Below are positions 1 through 8,694 of a stretch of 64,000 bases of DNA, piece after piece. The translations under genes were made by a program, and so were the position numbers. Numbering within the stretch: the stretch's first letter is position 1; each line of letters opens with the position of its first letter. The notes beneath the pieces were generated by a model. That model did no database searches, was not told the DNA's origin, and saw only the letters and a program-made list of their open reading frames with translations. This stretch comes from Oceanobacillus sp. HTM 045 (GTDB lineage Bacteria > Pseudomonadota > Alphaproteobacteria > Rhodobacterales > Rhodobacteraceae), in the NCBI GenBank assembly GCA_009733745.1, contig WNWL01000001.1, forward strand, positions 930,001 through 994,000, written 5' to 3'.

Positions 1-1
1 C

Positions 2-283
2 CTCTCCAACGTGGTGATCCGCAGCGGCGACGGCACGCGCGGCTGGCCGGAACAGGCACCTTTCGACCGCATTCTGGTCACGGCGGCGGCGGAGGATGCG
101 CCGCGCCGGTTGGTGGAACAGCTCCGCCCCGGCGGGATCATGGTGCTGCCCGTCGGCGACTCGGACGACGCGCAGAAACTGATCAAGGTCGTGAAAACCG
201 AGAGCGGACTGTCATATACTGAACTCGGGGAGGTGCTCTTCGTGCCGCTGGTCGAAGGCGTGCCGGAGGACGCTCCCTACTGA
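2..283 (+). CDS. pcm: Protein-L-isoaspartate O-methyltransferase, C-terminal part (gene runs off the left edge)
   Basis: The frame is open from the first bases of the window and ends at a TGA, so the N-terminal half lies outside. The visible part carries the class I methyltransferase end typical of Pcm: [18 protein letters not shown], then [18 protein letters not shown] and [13 protein letters not shown]. Pcm transfers a methyl group from S-adenosylmethionine to isoaspartyl residues in aged proteins so that they can be repaired. The next genes encode LysM/M23 lipoproteins, which fits the common surE-pcm-nlpD order in proteobacteria. The assignment rests on motifs. The protein's start and SAM-binding motif I cannot be seen. 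Confidence 0.88.
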   Translation, partial: LSNVVIRSGDGTRGWPEQAPFDRILVTAAAEDAPRRLVEQLRPGGIMVLPVGDSDDAQKLIKVVKTESGLSYTELGEVLFVPLVEGVPEDAPY

Positions 284-349
284 ACCGGGCGGCCCGGAGC
301 GGCGGGCCCGAAGGACAACCCGAAGGACAAGAGGCCAAAGGGGGCTGAC

Positions 350-700
350 ATGCAGGCTGGAACACCCAACGCGATACTGCCGGGGCGGACGCGGAACCTG
401 ATGCTGGCGGGCGCGCTCGCCTGCGGCGTGGCGCTGACCGGCTGCACGCCCACGGAAGAGGCGAAGCCCGAGACCCCCGCGCCCGAGACGCGCATCGAGG
501 GCACGACGGACCCGGCGCGGCCGGGCGTGGTGATCTATGACGGCTACGAGGCCGCGATCGTCCAGGAGGGCGACACCGTGAGCAGCGTGGCCGAGCGGGT
601 CGGGGTTTCGGCGACGGCGCTGGCCAATTATAACGGCCTGCGCGAGACATCGGCCCTGCGGCCGGGAGACGAGCTGGTGCTGCCCCCCGCGGGCGGCTGA
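350..700 (+). CDS. Small LysM-domain lipoprotein
   Basis: This is a 116-residue protein. A basic start (GRTRN) and hydrophobic stretch lead to the lipobox LTGC at about residue 34, so it is probably a lipid-anchored envelope protein. A proline/glutamate-rich linker precedes one LysM peptidoglycan-binding domain (about residues 62-113, with EGDTVSSVAERVG and ANYNGL). The same LysM block, down to the closing LRPGDELVLPP, occurs in the next gene, so the two look like tandem paralogues. It has the N-terminal half of that NlpD-like protein but no M23 domain. It follows pcm by 66 nt and is likely co-transcribed. Role inferred: wall-binding accessory lipoprotein. Confidence 0.8.
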   Translation: MQAGTPNAILPGRTRNLMLAGALACGVALTGCTPTEEAKPETPAPETRIEGTTDPARPGVVIYDGYEAAIVQEGDTVSSVAERVGVSATALANYNGLRETSALRPGDELVLPPAGG

Positions 701-747
701 GCGCGCGTCCCGCGACGGGTGGGGTTGCAGACGAAGAGGCAGCGGTG

Positions 748-2037
748 ATGAGCGAGCGGATGATGTCGCATGATGCGGCGCGGGACGCCGTGCGGAACGG
801 GCGCGGACGGCCGGCCGGGCACGACTCCGGGCGCGGTCTGGCGCGGGGCGCGACCCTGGCGCTGATGGCCGGCGCGCTGGCGCTGGCGGCCTGCGGCGGC
901 GGGTCGCGCAGCAGCCGGGCGCCGGTGGAGATCAAGGGCACCGACCCCGGCGCGGTGCCGGGCGTCGCGGCGGGCCCGTCCGTGGCGGCGACCACGCGCC
1001 CCGCCGGGCCGGATCCCCTGACCGGGGTGATCAACTACGACGGCTATGCCGCCGCGGTGGCCCGCGACGGCGACACGGTGCAGTCGGTGGCCGACCGGGT
1101 CGGCCTCTCGGCCTCGGAGCTCGGGGCCTATAACGGGCTGGCGCCCTCGCACCGGCTGCGGCCGGGCGACGAGCTGGTGCTGCCGCCGCGCCCGGGCGGC
1201 TACGCGACCGCCGCGGCCGATACGGGCATCACCGTTCCCGGTACGGCGACCGATGGCGTGACCGCGCTGCCGAGCGCGGGCTCGCCGATCACCGCGGGCT
1301 CAATCACGCCGGGCCTGACGCCGGGCGGCGTGCAGGCGCTCGGCACCACGGCCGCCTCGGAGCCGCTCGACGGCGGCACCGGAACGGGTGCGGGCGCGAC
1401 CCCGGCGCCCAATGCCAGCGGCTGGTCGCCGGCGCGGATCGCCGACGTGATCGACCGCAGCGGCGCTGCGACGCCGATCCCGGATCCCGCGGGCGCGGCG
1501 CCTTCCGCCGCTCCGCTTCCCGGCACGGCGGCGGCCCCGGTCCCCGGTGTCGCGACGCCGATCGCGCCCGCACCGTCCCCGGCGCCCGCGACCGCAGCAG
1601 GTACGGCGGCGGGCACCGACGTGGCCGCCCTGCCCGACACGGCCGCCCCCTCCGCCGCGCCGTCTTCCGCCGGGATGCTGATGCGCCCGGTCGATGGACC
1701 GGTGGCGATCGGCTACAACCGCGGCTCCGGCCCGGCCCGCAATGACGGCGTGGACTTCGCCGCCGATGCCGGCTCGCCGGTGGTCGCCGCCGCCGATGGC
1801 GAGGTCGCGCTGGTCTCGCAGTCGCTCGGCGGGCTCGGCACCATCGTGCTGATCCGCCATCCCGGCGGGCTGCTGACGGTCTATGGCCGGATCGACGGGG
1901 TGACGGTGCAGAAGGGCGACCAGGTGCGCCGCGGCCAGCGCATCGGCTCGGTCGCCGACGCCTCGCCCTCGGAAAGCCGGATGCATTTCGAGGTCCGCAA
2001 GGGCGCGGAGAGCGTCAACCCGATGGACTATCTCTGA
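748..2037 (+). CDS. nlpD: NlpD-like LysM + degenerate M23 peptidase lipoprotein
   Basis: The protein has 429 residues: a long N-terminal extension, a lipobox at LALAAC (Cys about 49), one LysM domain (about 95-150), a long Ala/Pro/Gly/Thr-rich linker, and a C-terminal LytM/M23 domain (about 315-425). In active M23 enzymes zinc is held by an H-x3-D and an H-x-H motif. Here the first reads NDGVD and the last RMHFEVRK, so key histidines are missing. Escherichia coli NlpD and EnvC are degenerate in the same way and activate amidases instead of cutting peptidoglycan themselves. An AmiC-type amidase lies only 1 kb away. A GTG directly before the chosen ATG is an alternative start. The end overlaps the convergent Hint fragment by 10 bp. 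Confidence 0.85.
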   Translation: MSERMMSHDAARDAVRNGRGRPAGHDSGRGLARGATLALMAGALALAACGGGSRSSRAPVEIKGTDPGAVPGVAAGPSVAATTRPAGPDPLTGVINYDGYAAAVARDGDTVQSVADRVGLSASELGAYNGLAPSHRLRPGDELVLPPRPGGYATAAADTGITVPGTATDGVTALPSAGSPITAGSITPGLTPGGVQALGTTAASEPLDGGTGTGAGATPAPNASGWSPARIADVIDRSGAATPIPDPAGAAPSAAPLPGTAAAPVPGVATPIAPAPSPAPATAAGTAAGTDVAALPDTAAPSAAPSSAGMLMRPVDGPVAIGYNRGSGPARNDGVDFAADAGSPVVAAADGEVALVSQSLGGLGTIVLIRHPGGLLTVYGRIDGVTVQKGDQVRRGQRIGSVADASPSESRMHFEVRKGAESVNPMDYL

Positions 2038-2846
2038 CGCTGCCACGCCCGCCCCGAGCGGACCGGCAGATCGCAGAGCATCGCGCCCGCGGCGATCCGC
2101 ACCGGGCGGAGCTTCAGGTCGGCGGCCAGTTCCTCTGCCTCCACCACCCGGCGGAACACGCGGCGCAGGGTGCGCGGCCTGCCGTCCGGGCCGAGCACGC
2201 CGTCGCCGGGGTGCAGCGCCTCCACCGGGCGCGGCCCGGCATCGGTCTCGACCAGCGTGCCGGACGCGAGGCAGAGCAGCAGGCCCCGCTCGAACCCGGC
2301 GATGCCGACCGTCTCCGCCCCATGCGCGGACTCGCCGTCGCCGGTCTCCTCGTCAAAGCGCAGGCTCACGGTGCCGCTGCTGCCGGTGGTGTTGCCGTTG
2401 ATGGCGACGTTGCCGGCGTCGGTCTCGTTGATCGACTGGGTCTCGGCGAAGACCGCGCCGTCGGCGAGGCTGACGCCGAGGTTGTAGGTGCTGTTGCCGG
2501 AGGTCAGCCCGCCGCCGATCACGGCCGACCCCGCGGTGCCGTCGCCGCCGGTGGAGATGGCGATGTAGCCCACCGTCTCGCCACCGTTGACGCCGTCGGA
2601 GAGCGAGCCTTCCTGCAGTTGCAGGTCGAACCCGCCGGCGGTGACGTTCAGGGGGGCGCTGTCCACCACGTCCGCGCCGTTGGCGCTCATGACGTTGGTC
2701 AGCACCACCGGCGTGCCGGTGAAGCCGCCGGAGAGTGCGACCGCGCCCGGCTGGTCGGTCGCGGTCGCGGTGCCGGCCTCGATCACCCGCCCGTCCGGCA
2801 GGGTGTGGACGCCTTCCTCGACCGCGACCGACCAGCCGGTTCGCGG
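2028..2846 (-). pseudogene. Broken gene: H-type-lectin-like region plus truncated Hint (hedgehog/intein) domain
   Basis: The coding-like frame runs leftward from an in-frame stop (TGA at 2847-2849) with no ATG near its beginning; the only starts are internal, such as the GTG at 2784-2786. The sequence already reads like conserved protein before that (VEEGVHTLPDGRVIEAG), so the N-terminus appears to be lost. The middle (FTGTPVVLTNVMSANG, ETVGYIAIST) resembles domains that precede Hint domains in roseobacter surface proteins. The end (CLASGTLVETDAG, PVEALHPGDGVLG, LRPVRIAAGAM) is the start of a Hint domain that stops before the expected C-terminal histidine block. Loss at both ends suggests a decaying remnant. 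A translated short form cannot be excluded. Confidence 0.65.
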
Positions 2847-3012
2847 TCACAAGTTGTCGCACTTGCGCGCCGTCAGGCAGGCCCCCGCGGGCCCGCTCGG
2901 ACCGCATCAGGACCAGTTGCCCCTTTCCGCCGGAATCCGACCCGGTTCCGCCCCGTTCGGGGGCGGGCATCGGGGGCAACAGTGGGAGTTCGGAGAGTGC
3001 CGCGGCGGGGCG

Positions 3013-4287
3013 TCAGCCGCCCTGCCCGTCCTTCACTTCGCGCGGCGCGGTGAAGCCGGGCCGGGCGGTCGCGGCCCAGGCGTCGAAGGCGCGCACCAGC
3101 GCCCCCGCCGCGCGTTCGCGCCAGGGGGCGTTGGTCAGCTTGAAGCGGTCGATCTCGCTGGAGAGATAGCCCAGTTCCACCAGCACCGAGGGCGTGTCCG
3201 GCGCCTTCAGCACGCGAAAGCCGACGGTGCGGTGCGGCCGGGTGCGCAGCACGCCCAGCGTCGGCGCCAGCTCGGCGACGATGCTGTCGGCGAGGCGGCG
3301 CGACTCGATCAGCGTGCCGCGCTGGGCCAGCTCGATCAGCACATGGGCCAGCGCGTCCTCCTCGCCGGCGAGATCGGCGCCGTAGAGCACGTCGACCCGG
3401 TTCTGCTCCACGGCCAGCCGGTCGGCGGCGGCCTCGGCGGATTTCTCCGGCAGTGTGTAGACCGAGGTGCCCTGCGCGTTGCCCTCCGTCACCACGTCGG
3501 CATGGAGCGACAGGATGATGTTCGCCCCCGCCGCCCGCGCCCGGCGGACCCGCTCGGAGAGCGGCACGAAGATGTCGCTGTCGCGGGTCAGGAACACCCG
3601 GTAGCGCCCGGTGGCGACCAGCTGGGCGGCCAGCTCCTCGGCGAACTGCAGCACGATGCGCTTCTCGACCACGCCGTCGACCACGGCACCGGGGTCCACG
3701 CCGCCATGGCCGGGGTCGAGCGCCACGGTGATCCGCCCGACGCCGCGCACCTCCGGCACGATGTCCACGCCCGGCAGCCAGCGCGCGTCCTCCGGCCAGC
3801 CGGCGGAGGCGGCGAAGACCTCCTCCGTCGTCGGCGAGAGGCGGAGCGTGAAGCGGCCCTCGTCGGCCCAGACCCGCTCCACCCGCATCGGCCGGTCCAG
3901 TTCCAGCACCAGCCGCGACAGGCCGGGACGGAACAGGCCGAAGCGCAGGCCGGCGGCGCCGTCCGGCAGGTCGTCCGGGTCGGGCGGCGCGGCCTCCCAC
4001 GCGGTTCCGGGGAAATCGGCGACGATCCGCCAGGGGTCGGTCAGCGCGAAGACCCGGTAGTCGGGGGCAACATCGTCGGCCAGCGTGAGGCGCAGGCGCA
4101 GCCCCTGCCCCTTGCGCTCCAGCTCGACATCGGTGACCAGCGCCGCGGTCTCCGAGCCGTCCTGCGCCGCCGCGGGAGATGCAATCGCCACGAGGCAGGC
4201 CGCGCCCGCCGCCAGCGCCCGCCCGGCCGCGCGGCTCACCCGGCGCCAGATGCCAGCACTCCTGCCGATACCGTAGCCAATACCCAT
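3013..4287 (-). CDS. amiC: N-acetylmuramoyl-L-alanine amidase, AmiC type (AMIN + Amidase_3)
   Basis: This 424-residue periplasmic enzyme cleaves the amide bond between MurNAc and the stem peptide, mainly during septum splitting. An upstream in-frame ATG exists, but the start at 4287 places a normal signal peptide (ending SPAAAQ) at the N-terminus. An AMIN targeting domain (about residues 45-150) is followed by Amidase_3 (about 195-415). All zinc and catalytic residues are visible: ALDPGHGG (His), VVEKRIVLQ (Glu), ILSLHADV (His) and VLVELGYLS (Glu). It is divergent from rne, an arrangement common in Rhodobacteraceae. Such amidases need LytM activators, and a probable one (the NlpD-like gene) is 1 kb away. 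Confidence 0.9.
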   Translation of the reverse strand: MGIGYGIGRSAGIWRRVSRAAGRALAAGAACLVAIASPAAAQDGSETAALVTDVELERKGQGLRLRLTLADDVAPDYRVFALTDPWRIVADFPGTAWEAAPPDPDDLPDGAAGLRFGLFRPGLSRLVLELDRPMRVERVWADEGRFTLRLSPTTEEVFAASAGWPEDARWLPGVDIVPEVRGVGRITVALDPGHGGVDPGAVVDGVVEKRIVLQFAEELAAQLVATGRYRVFLTRDSDIFVPLSERVRRARAAGANIILSLHADVVTEGNAQGTSVYTLPEKSAEAAADRLAVEQNRVDVLYGADLAGEEDALAHVLIELAQRGTLIESRRLADSIVAELAPTLGVLRTRPHRTVGFRVLKAPDTPSVLVELGYLSSEIDRFKLTNAPWRERAAGALVRAFDAWAATARPGFTAPREVKDGQGG

Positions 4288-4406
4288 GTCCAGGCCTGCT
4301 GCTCGTGCTGCCCCGGCCCGGTTCTTCCGGGCTCCAAATATCCGCTCTTTGCGCGGCTTCTCCGCAAAGGGTTGTATCACAACCGTCGCATGACCGGAAA
4401 ATCCAT

Positions 4407-4436
4407 TTGTCAATCCCGTGCCCGGATGCTTATAAG
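4407..4436 (+). promoter_or_regulatory. Candidate sigma-70 promoter for rne
   Basis: A -35 box TTGTCA (4407-4412) is followed by an 18-bp spacer and a -10 box TATAAG (4431-4436), facing rne. A transcript would start near 4443, about 370 nt before the rne ATG. It lies in the 525-bp divergent gap between amiC and rne. This is a sequence match only. Confidence 0.5.
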
Positions 4437-4442
4437 CGTGCG

Positions 4443-4812
4443 TCCCGGGCGACGTGGCGCTCTGCGCCGACCCGGATCCCGACGCACGTTTAGGCGGAGG
4501 GCCGCGCGGCACGCGCGATCCGGCATTCCCATGAAAGTGATGGGCGCCCGATCCGCCGGCGGCAGACCTGCCCGCACACGTCGGACCCTGGCTCCGGGAC
4601 CCAGTTCATCCTGTCGCGATGCGGCAGACTAGAGAGATTGCGATGACCGGCTCCACGGCCCTGTTGCCCCGGAACGACCGTATCGGCCCGATTGGCCGCC
4701 GCGGCGCGTCCCGCGCGGCCCGGTCGATCGCCCCTGCACGAAAGTCCGGCCTGACGCCTGCCGCGCCCGCCTGCGCGCGCGCCCGGCCCGTCCCGCCGGA
4801 TCGAAGGTTCCA
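4443..4812 (+). promoter_or_regulatory. Long 5' leader of rne
   Basis: If the candidate promoter is right, the rne mRNA carries an untranslated leader of about 370 nt. No convincing ORF with its own ribosome site is seen inside it. In Escherichia coli the rne leader of similar length is a structured element through which RNase E cuts and limits its own message. A similar autoregulatory function here is inferred from length and position, not from conserved sequence. Confidence 0.4.
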
Positions 4813-7800
4813 ATGGCAAAGAAAATGCTCATCGACGCCACCCACCCGGAGGAGACCCGGGTCGTCGTGGTGGACGGAAACAAGGTTGACGACTTCGATT
4901 TCGAGTCGATCAACAAGCGCCAGCTAGCCGGCAACATCTATCTCGCCAAGGTGACCCGCGTGGAGCCCTCGCTCCAGGCGGCGTTCGTGGATTACGGCGG
5001 CAACCGCCACGGCTTCCTCGCCTTCGCCGAGATCCATCCTGACTACTACCAGATCCCGGTCGCCGACCGGGAGGCCCTGCTCGCCGAGGAAGAGGCGGAA
5101 GCTGCCCGCGCCCGCGAGGAGGAAGAGGAAGAAGAGACCAAGCCCGAGAAGTCCTCGCGCCGCAACACCCGCTCCCGCGGCCGCCGCCGCGGCCGCTCGC
5201 GCAACGGCGACGCCGAGGGCAAGGAGGCGAAGGACGCCAAGGACGGCGCTGCCAAGGAAGGTGCCGCCAAGGAAGGTGCGGCCAAGGACTCCGCCGACGA
5301 GGGCGCGAAGGCCGGTGCGGTGGAGGCGATCGCCGAAGCCGACCCGTTAGGTGCCGATCCGTCCGGTGCCGACCAGCCCGGTGCCGAGGCTGCCGAAGCT
5401 GCGGTAGAGGCCGAGGTTGCCGCTGACGCGCCCGCCGAGACCGTCGCGGAGACTGCGGCCGAGACTCCCGCCGAGGAGGCCCCGGTCGAGCTCGCCACGA
5501 TCGAGCCTGCGGAGGAGCCCGCGACCGAGGAGACCCCGGCGGCAGAGGCTCCGGCGGAAGAAACCCCGGTGGCAGAAGCCCCGTCCGAAGAAACCCCGGC
5601 AGAAGTAACCCGGTCCGAGGAGACGGTGATCGCCGCCGCCGACATCCCCGACCCCGCGCCGGAGGTGCCCCCGGCGCCGCCGGTCGAGACGCCGGGCGAC
5701 CAGCCGGGCGAGGTGCCGTCCGTCCCGCCTTCCGAGGTTCCGGGCGAGGCCCCGCCGGAGGAGACCCCGACCGAGCGCGGCGAGGATGTTGCAGGCGCGG
5801 ACGTTGCGGGCGAAGAAACCCCCGGCGAAGACGCTCCGGTTGACGACACTCCCGGCGACGAAACCCCCGGCGACGACACCCCGCCCCGCTCGATGGCGGA
5901 ATCCGCCGGGTCGGATGACGGCGAGTCGATCTCCGAGGAACTCGACGCCCCCGACGCCCGCCGCCGCGACGACAAGGCGGACGAGGGTGCGGAAGAAGCC
6001 ACCGGCGAGGCCGGCGAGGAAACCGCCGCCGCTGGCGACGAGGACGTGCTCGACCTGACCGCCGCGCAGGAAGCCGATGCCGGGTCCGAGACGGATACCG
6101 ACACCGAGGACGAGGACGAATCCGAGGACGAGCCGGTCGAGGAGGTCGGTGCCGAGGACACCCAGGAGGAGGCCGAGCAGGTTCGCCGCAATCGCCGCCC
6201 GCGCCGCCGCCACTACAAGATCCAGGACGTCATCAAGGTCCGCCAGATCCTGCTGGTGCAGGTCGTGAAGGAGGAACGCGGCAACAAGGGCGCCGCGCTG
6301 ACCACCTATCTCAGCCTCGCCGGCCGCTACTGCGTGCTGATGCCCAACACCGCCCGCGGCGGCGGCATCAGCCGCAAGATCACCAACGCCACCGACCGCA
6401 AGCGCCTGAAGGAGATCGCGAACGAGCTGGAGGTGCCGAAGGGCATGGGCCTGATCGTCCGCACCGCAGGCGCCGAGCGGACCAAGGCCGAGATCAAGCG
6501 CGACTACGAGTACCTGCTGCGCCAGTGGGAGCAGGTCCGCGAGGTCACGCTCAACTCGGTCGCGCCCGCGCTGATCTACGAGGAAGGCTCGCTGATCAAG
6601 CGCTCGATCCGCGACCTCTACTCGCGCGAGATCGACGCGATCATGGTCGAGGGCGACGAGGCCTACAAGGAGGCCAAGGACTACATGAAGATGCTGATGC
6701 CGTCGCACGCCAAGAACGTGCGCCAGTATCAGGATCCGATCCCGCTGCTGTCGCGCTACCAGGTCGAGAGCTACCTCAACGGGATGTTCAACCCGACCGT
6801 CCAGCTCAAGTCGGGCGGCTACATCGTGATCGGCGTCACCGAGGCGCTGGTGGCGATCGACGTCAACTCGGGCCGGTCGACCCGCGAGCACTCGATCGAG
6901 GAGACCGCGCTCAAGACCAACCTGGAGGCGGCGGACGAGATCGCCCGCCAGCTGCGCCTGCGCGACCTCGCCGGCCTGATCGTGATCGACTTCATCGACA
7001 TGGAGGAGAGCCGCAACAACCGCGCCGTCGAGAAGCGGTTCAAGGACCGGCTCAAGACCGACCGCGCCCGCATCCAGGTCGGCCGCATCTCCGCCTTCGG
7101 GCTGATGGAGATGTCGCGCCAGCGCCTGCGGCCGGGCATGCTGGAGGCGACCACCCAGCCCTGCCCGCACTGCCTCGGCACCGGCATCGTCCGCTCGGAG
7201 GAGAGCCTGTCGCTCTCGATCCTGCGCGAGATCGAGGAAGAGGGCGTGCGCGGCCGCTCGGCCGAGGTCACCGTCACGGTGCCGGTCGAGATCGCCAACT
7301 ACATCATGAACCACAAGCGCGAGCACGTGGCGCAGATCGAGGAACGCTACGGCATGCGGGTCAACCTCGTCGGCGACCCCGGCACCCGCAGCCCAGACTA
7401 CAACCTCGACCGCTCCCGCTCCTCCTCCCGGCCGCTGCCCCGCAAGGCCGCGCCCGTCACCGCCATAACCGCGATGGAAGAGGAGAACGCCTGGGACGAC
7501 GAGATCGCCGAGGACGCGGCCGAGGAGGCCGAGGTCAAGTCGGAAGGCAAGTCCGAGGGCAAGTCGGAAGGCAGGTCCGAAGGACGTTCCGAGGGCCGCC
7601 CGGACGCCGAGGGCGGCGACGGCGAGCGCAAGCGCCGGCGCGGCAAGCGCGGCGGCCGCCGCCGGCGGCGCGGCGACAACCGCAGCGAGGACCGGAACGA
7701 GGATCGGTCCGAAGATCGCGGCGAGGAGGTCAACGACGACCGCGCCGAGGCGCGGGACGCGGGCTCAGATCAGTCCTCCGGCGACACCGTCGCGCAGGGC

Positions 7801-8370
7801 TCGGGCGACAGCGCCGGCGACACCGGCGCGGCTGCCGAGGAGGCGCCGTCCGGGTCGCGCCGGGGCCGCCGCCGCGGCAAGGGCCGCCACGGCCCGAGCG
7901 ACGCGATGGCCGTGGTCGACCTCGAACCCGAAGGCCCGACCGGGGCCGACAGCCTCGTGACCGAAAGCCTGCTCGCGGCCACGCCCGCGACGACGGCCGA
8001 GGCCGGCCCCGAGCCGCTGGTCTCGCCCGTTCCCGAGGCTGCCGCCGAGGCCGCTTCAGAGACCGTTACGGAGCCCGTCGAACCGGCCCCCGCTGAAGAG
8101 GCCGCCGCGGACCCGGTCGCCGCAACCGCCGAACCGGTCGCGGTCACGCCCGAGGCCGGGACGGACGTGGTGAGCGAGACGCTGGACGAGGTGATCCCCG
8201 AACCGGAAGAACCGGCGGCGGAGATCGAGGCCACCGAAGCAGAGCCCGAGCCGGAACCGGAACCCGAGCCGGAGCCGGAGCCGGAGAAGGACCCCGAACC
8301 GGTCGCCGCTTCCCCCGCGCCGGACGAACCCCAGCGCCCCAAGCGCCGCGGCTGGTGGTCCCTCCGCTGA
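4813..8370 (+). CDS. rne: Ribonuclease E
   Basis: The 1185-residue endoribonuclease is the core of the RNA degradosome and processes rRNA, tRNA and mRNA. The N-terminal S1 domain begins at about residue 38 (GNIYLAKVTRVEPSLQAAFV) and is split by an insertion of about 370 residues (about 90-460) made of E/A/P/T/D-rich repeats and an Arg-rich block. The catalytic DNase I-like part follows, with AIDVNSGRS (Asp about 683) and IVIDFIDME (Asp about 726), then the zinc-link CPHC (Cys 784 and 787) and the RNase E family run EMSRQRLRPGML. The C-terminal third is disordered, with Arg-rich and acidic blocks, and ends in KRRGWWSLR, a probable partner-binding tail. It is longer than most family members because of the S1 insertion. 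Confidence 0.97.
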   Translation: MAKKMLIDATHPEETRVVVVDGNKVDDFDFESINKRQLAGNIYLAKVTRVEPSLQAAFVDYGGNRHGFLAFAEIHPDYYQIPVADREALLAEEEAEAARAREEEEEEETKPEKSSRRNTRSRGRRRGRSRNGDAEGKEAKDAKDGAAKEGAAKEGAAKDSADEGAKAGAVEAIAEADPLGADPSGADQPGAEAAEAAVEAEVAADAPAETVAETAAETPAEEAPVELATIEPAEEPATEETPAAEAPAEETPVAEAPSEETPAEVTRSEETVIAAADIPDPAPEVPPAPPVETPGDQPGEVPSVPPSEVPGEAPPEETPTERGEDVAGADVAGEETPGEDAPVDDTPGDETPGDDTPPRSMAESAGSDDGESISEELDAPDARRRDDKADEGAEEATGEAGEETAAAGDEDVLDLTAAQEADAGSETDTDTEDEDESEDEPVEEVGAEDTQEEAEQVRRNRRPRRRHYKIQDVIKVRQILLVQVVKEERGNKGAALTTYLSLAGRYCVLMPNTARGGGISRKITNATDRKRLKEIANELEVPKGMGLIVRTAGAERTKAEIKRDYEYLLRQWEQVREVTLNSVAPALIYEEGSLIKRSIRDLYSREIDAIMVEGDEAYKEAKDYMKMLMPSHAKNVRQYQDPIPLLSRYQVESYLNGMFNPTVQLKSGGYIVIGVTEALVAIDVNSGRSTREHSIEETALKTNLEAADEIARQLRLRDLAGLIVIDFIDMEESRNNRAVEKRFKDRLKTDRARIQVGRISAFGLMEMSRQRLRPGMLEATTQPCPHCLGTGIVRSEESLSLSILREIEEEGVRGRSAEVTVTVPVEIANYIMNHKREHVAQIEERYGMRVNLVGDPGTRSPDYNLDRSRSSSRPLPRKAAPVTAITAMEEENAWDDEIAEDAAEEAEVKSEGKSEGKSEGRSEGRSEGRPDAEGGDGERKRRRGKRGGRRRRRGDNRSEDRNEDRSEDRGEEVNDDRAEARDAGSDQSSGDTVAQGSGDSAGDTGAAAEEAPSGSRRGRRRGKGRHGPSDAMAVVDLEPEGPTGADSLVTESLLAATPATTAEAGPEPLVSPVPEAAAEAASETVTEPVEPAPAEEAAADPVAATAEPVAVTPEAGTDVVSETLDEVIPEPEEPAAEIEATEAEPEPEPEPEPEPEPEKDPEPVAASPAPDEPQRPKRRGWWSLR

Positions 8371-8383
8371 TATCCTGAACAGG

Positions 8384-8418
8384 CCGGGCGCCCGATTCAT
8401 CGGGCGCCCGGTTCGCTT
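8384..8418 (+). terminator. Rho-independent terminator after rne
   Basis: An 11-bp perfect GC-rich stem (CCGGGCGCCCG, 8384-8394, with its complement 8401-8411) and a 6-nt loop ATTCAT are followed by TTCGCTTT. It starts 13 nt after the rne stop codon. Confidence 0.8.
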
Positions 8419-8460
8419 TCCGGGGCACCGGCAGCGTTTCCAGTAACGCCCGTAATTTGC

Positions 8461-8671
8461 GCGAAGGGACACGACCGGCCCTGGACGGGCGTGGTGCTCC
8501 TGCCGGGTTTGCGTGCTTTATCCCCGCACCCCCTCCCATCCTCCGATCACATTGCAGCGTCGGAGAACGCCCGGCCCCGGGGAGGGCCGGAAGCCATTCG
8601 AACCTGGCCCGGGCTGGTCGCCCGGGCTGCGGCGGGTCGGTGTGCCCTTACCTTGGAACGCCGCTCGGTGG
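8461..8671 (+). repeat. Structured intergenic repeat, copy 1 of 3
   Basis: This is about 210 bp of non-coding DNA nearly repeated directly downstream and again, inverted, at 50455-50640. Shared blocks in order: CACGACCGGCCCTGG, TTTATCCC, CCCTCC, TCCGA, GCAGCG, GCCCGGCCCCGGGGAGGG, and a tail ending in GGCGGGTCGG. Two hairpins can be drawn. The first has arms GCCCGGCCC and GGGCCGG. The second has perfect 8-bp arms GCCCGGGC at 8607-8614 and 8620-8627 with loop TGGTC. About 13 extra bases sit between the hairpins compared with the other copies. No convincing protein is encoded. Confidence 0.85.
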
Positions 8672-8694
8672 CGAAAGATGCGGCTGACGGTCAG

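Noticed and set aside
5347-7326. Long antisense open frame (659 codons) inside rne
   Set aside because: Composition is a by-product of GC-rich codons on the other strand; the product is a His/Leu/Ala/Asp-rich string without motifs, and rne is certain.
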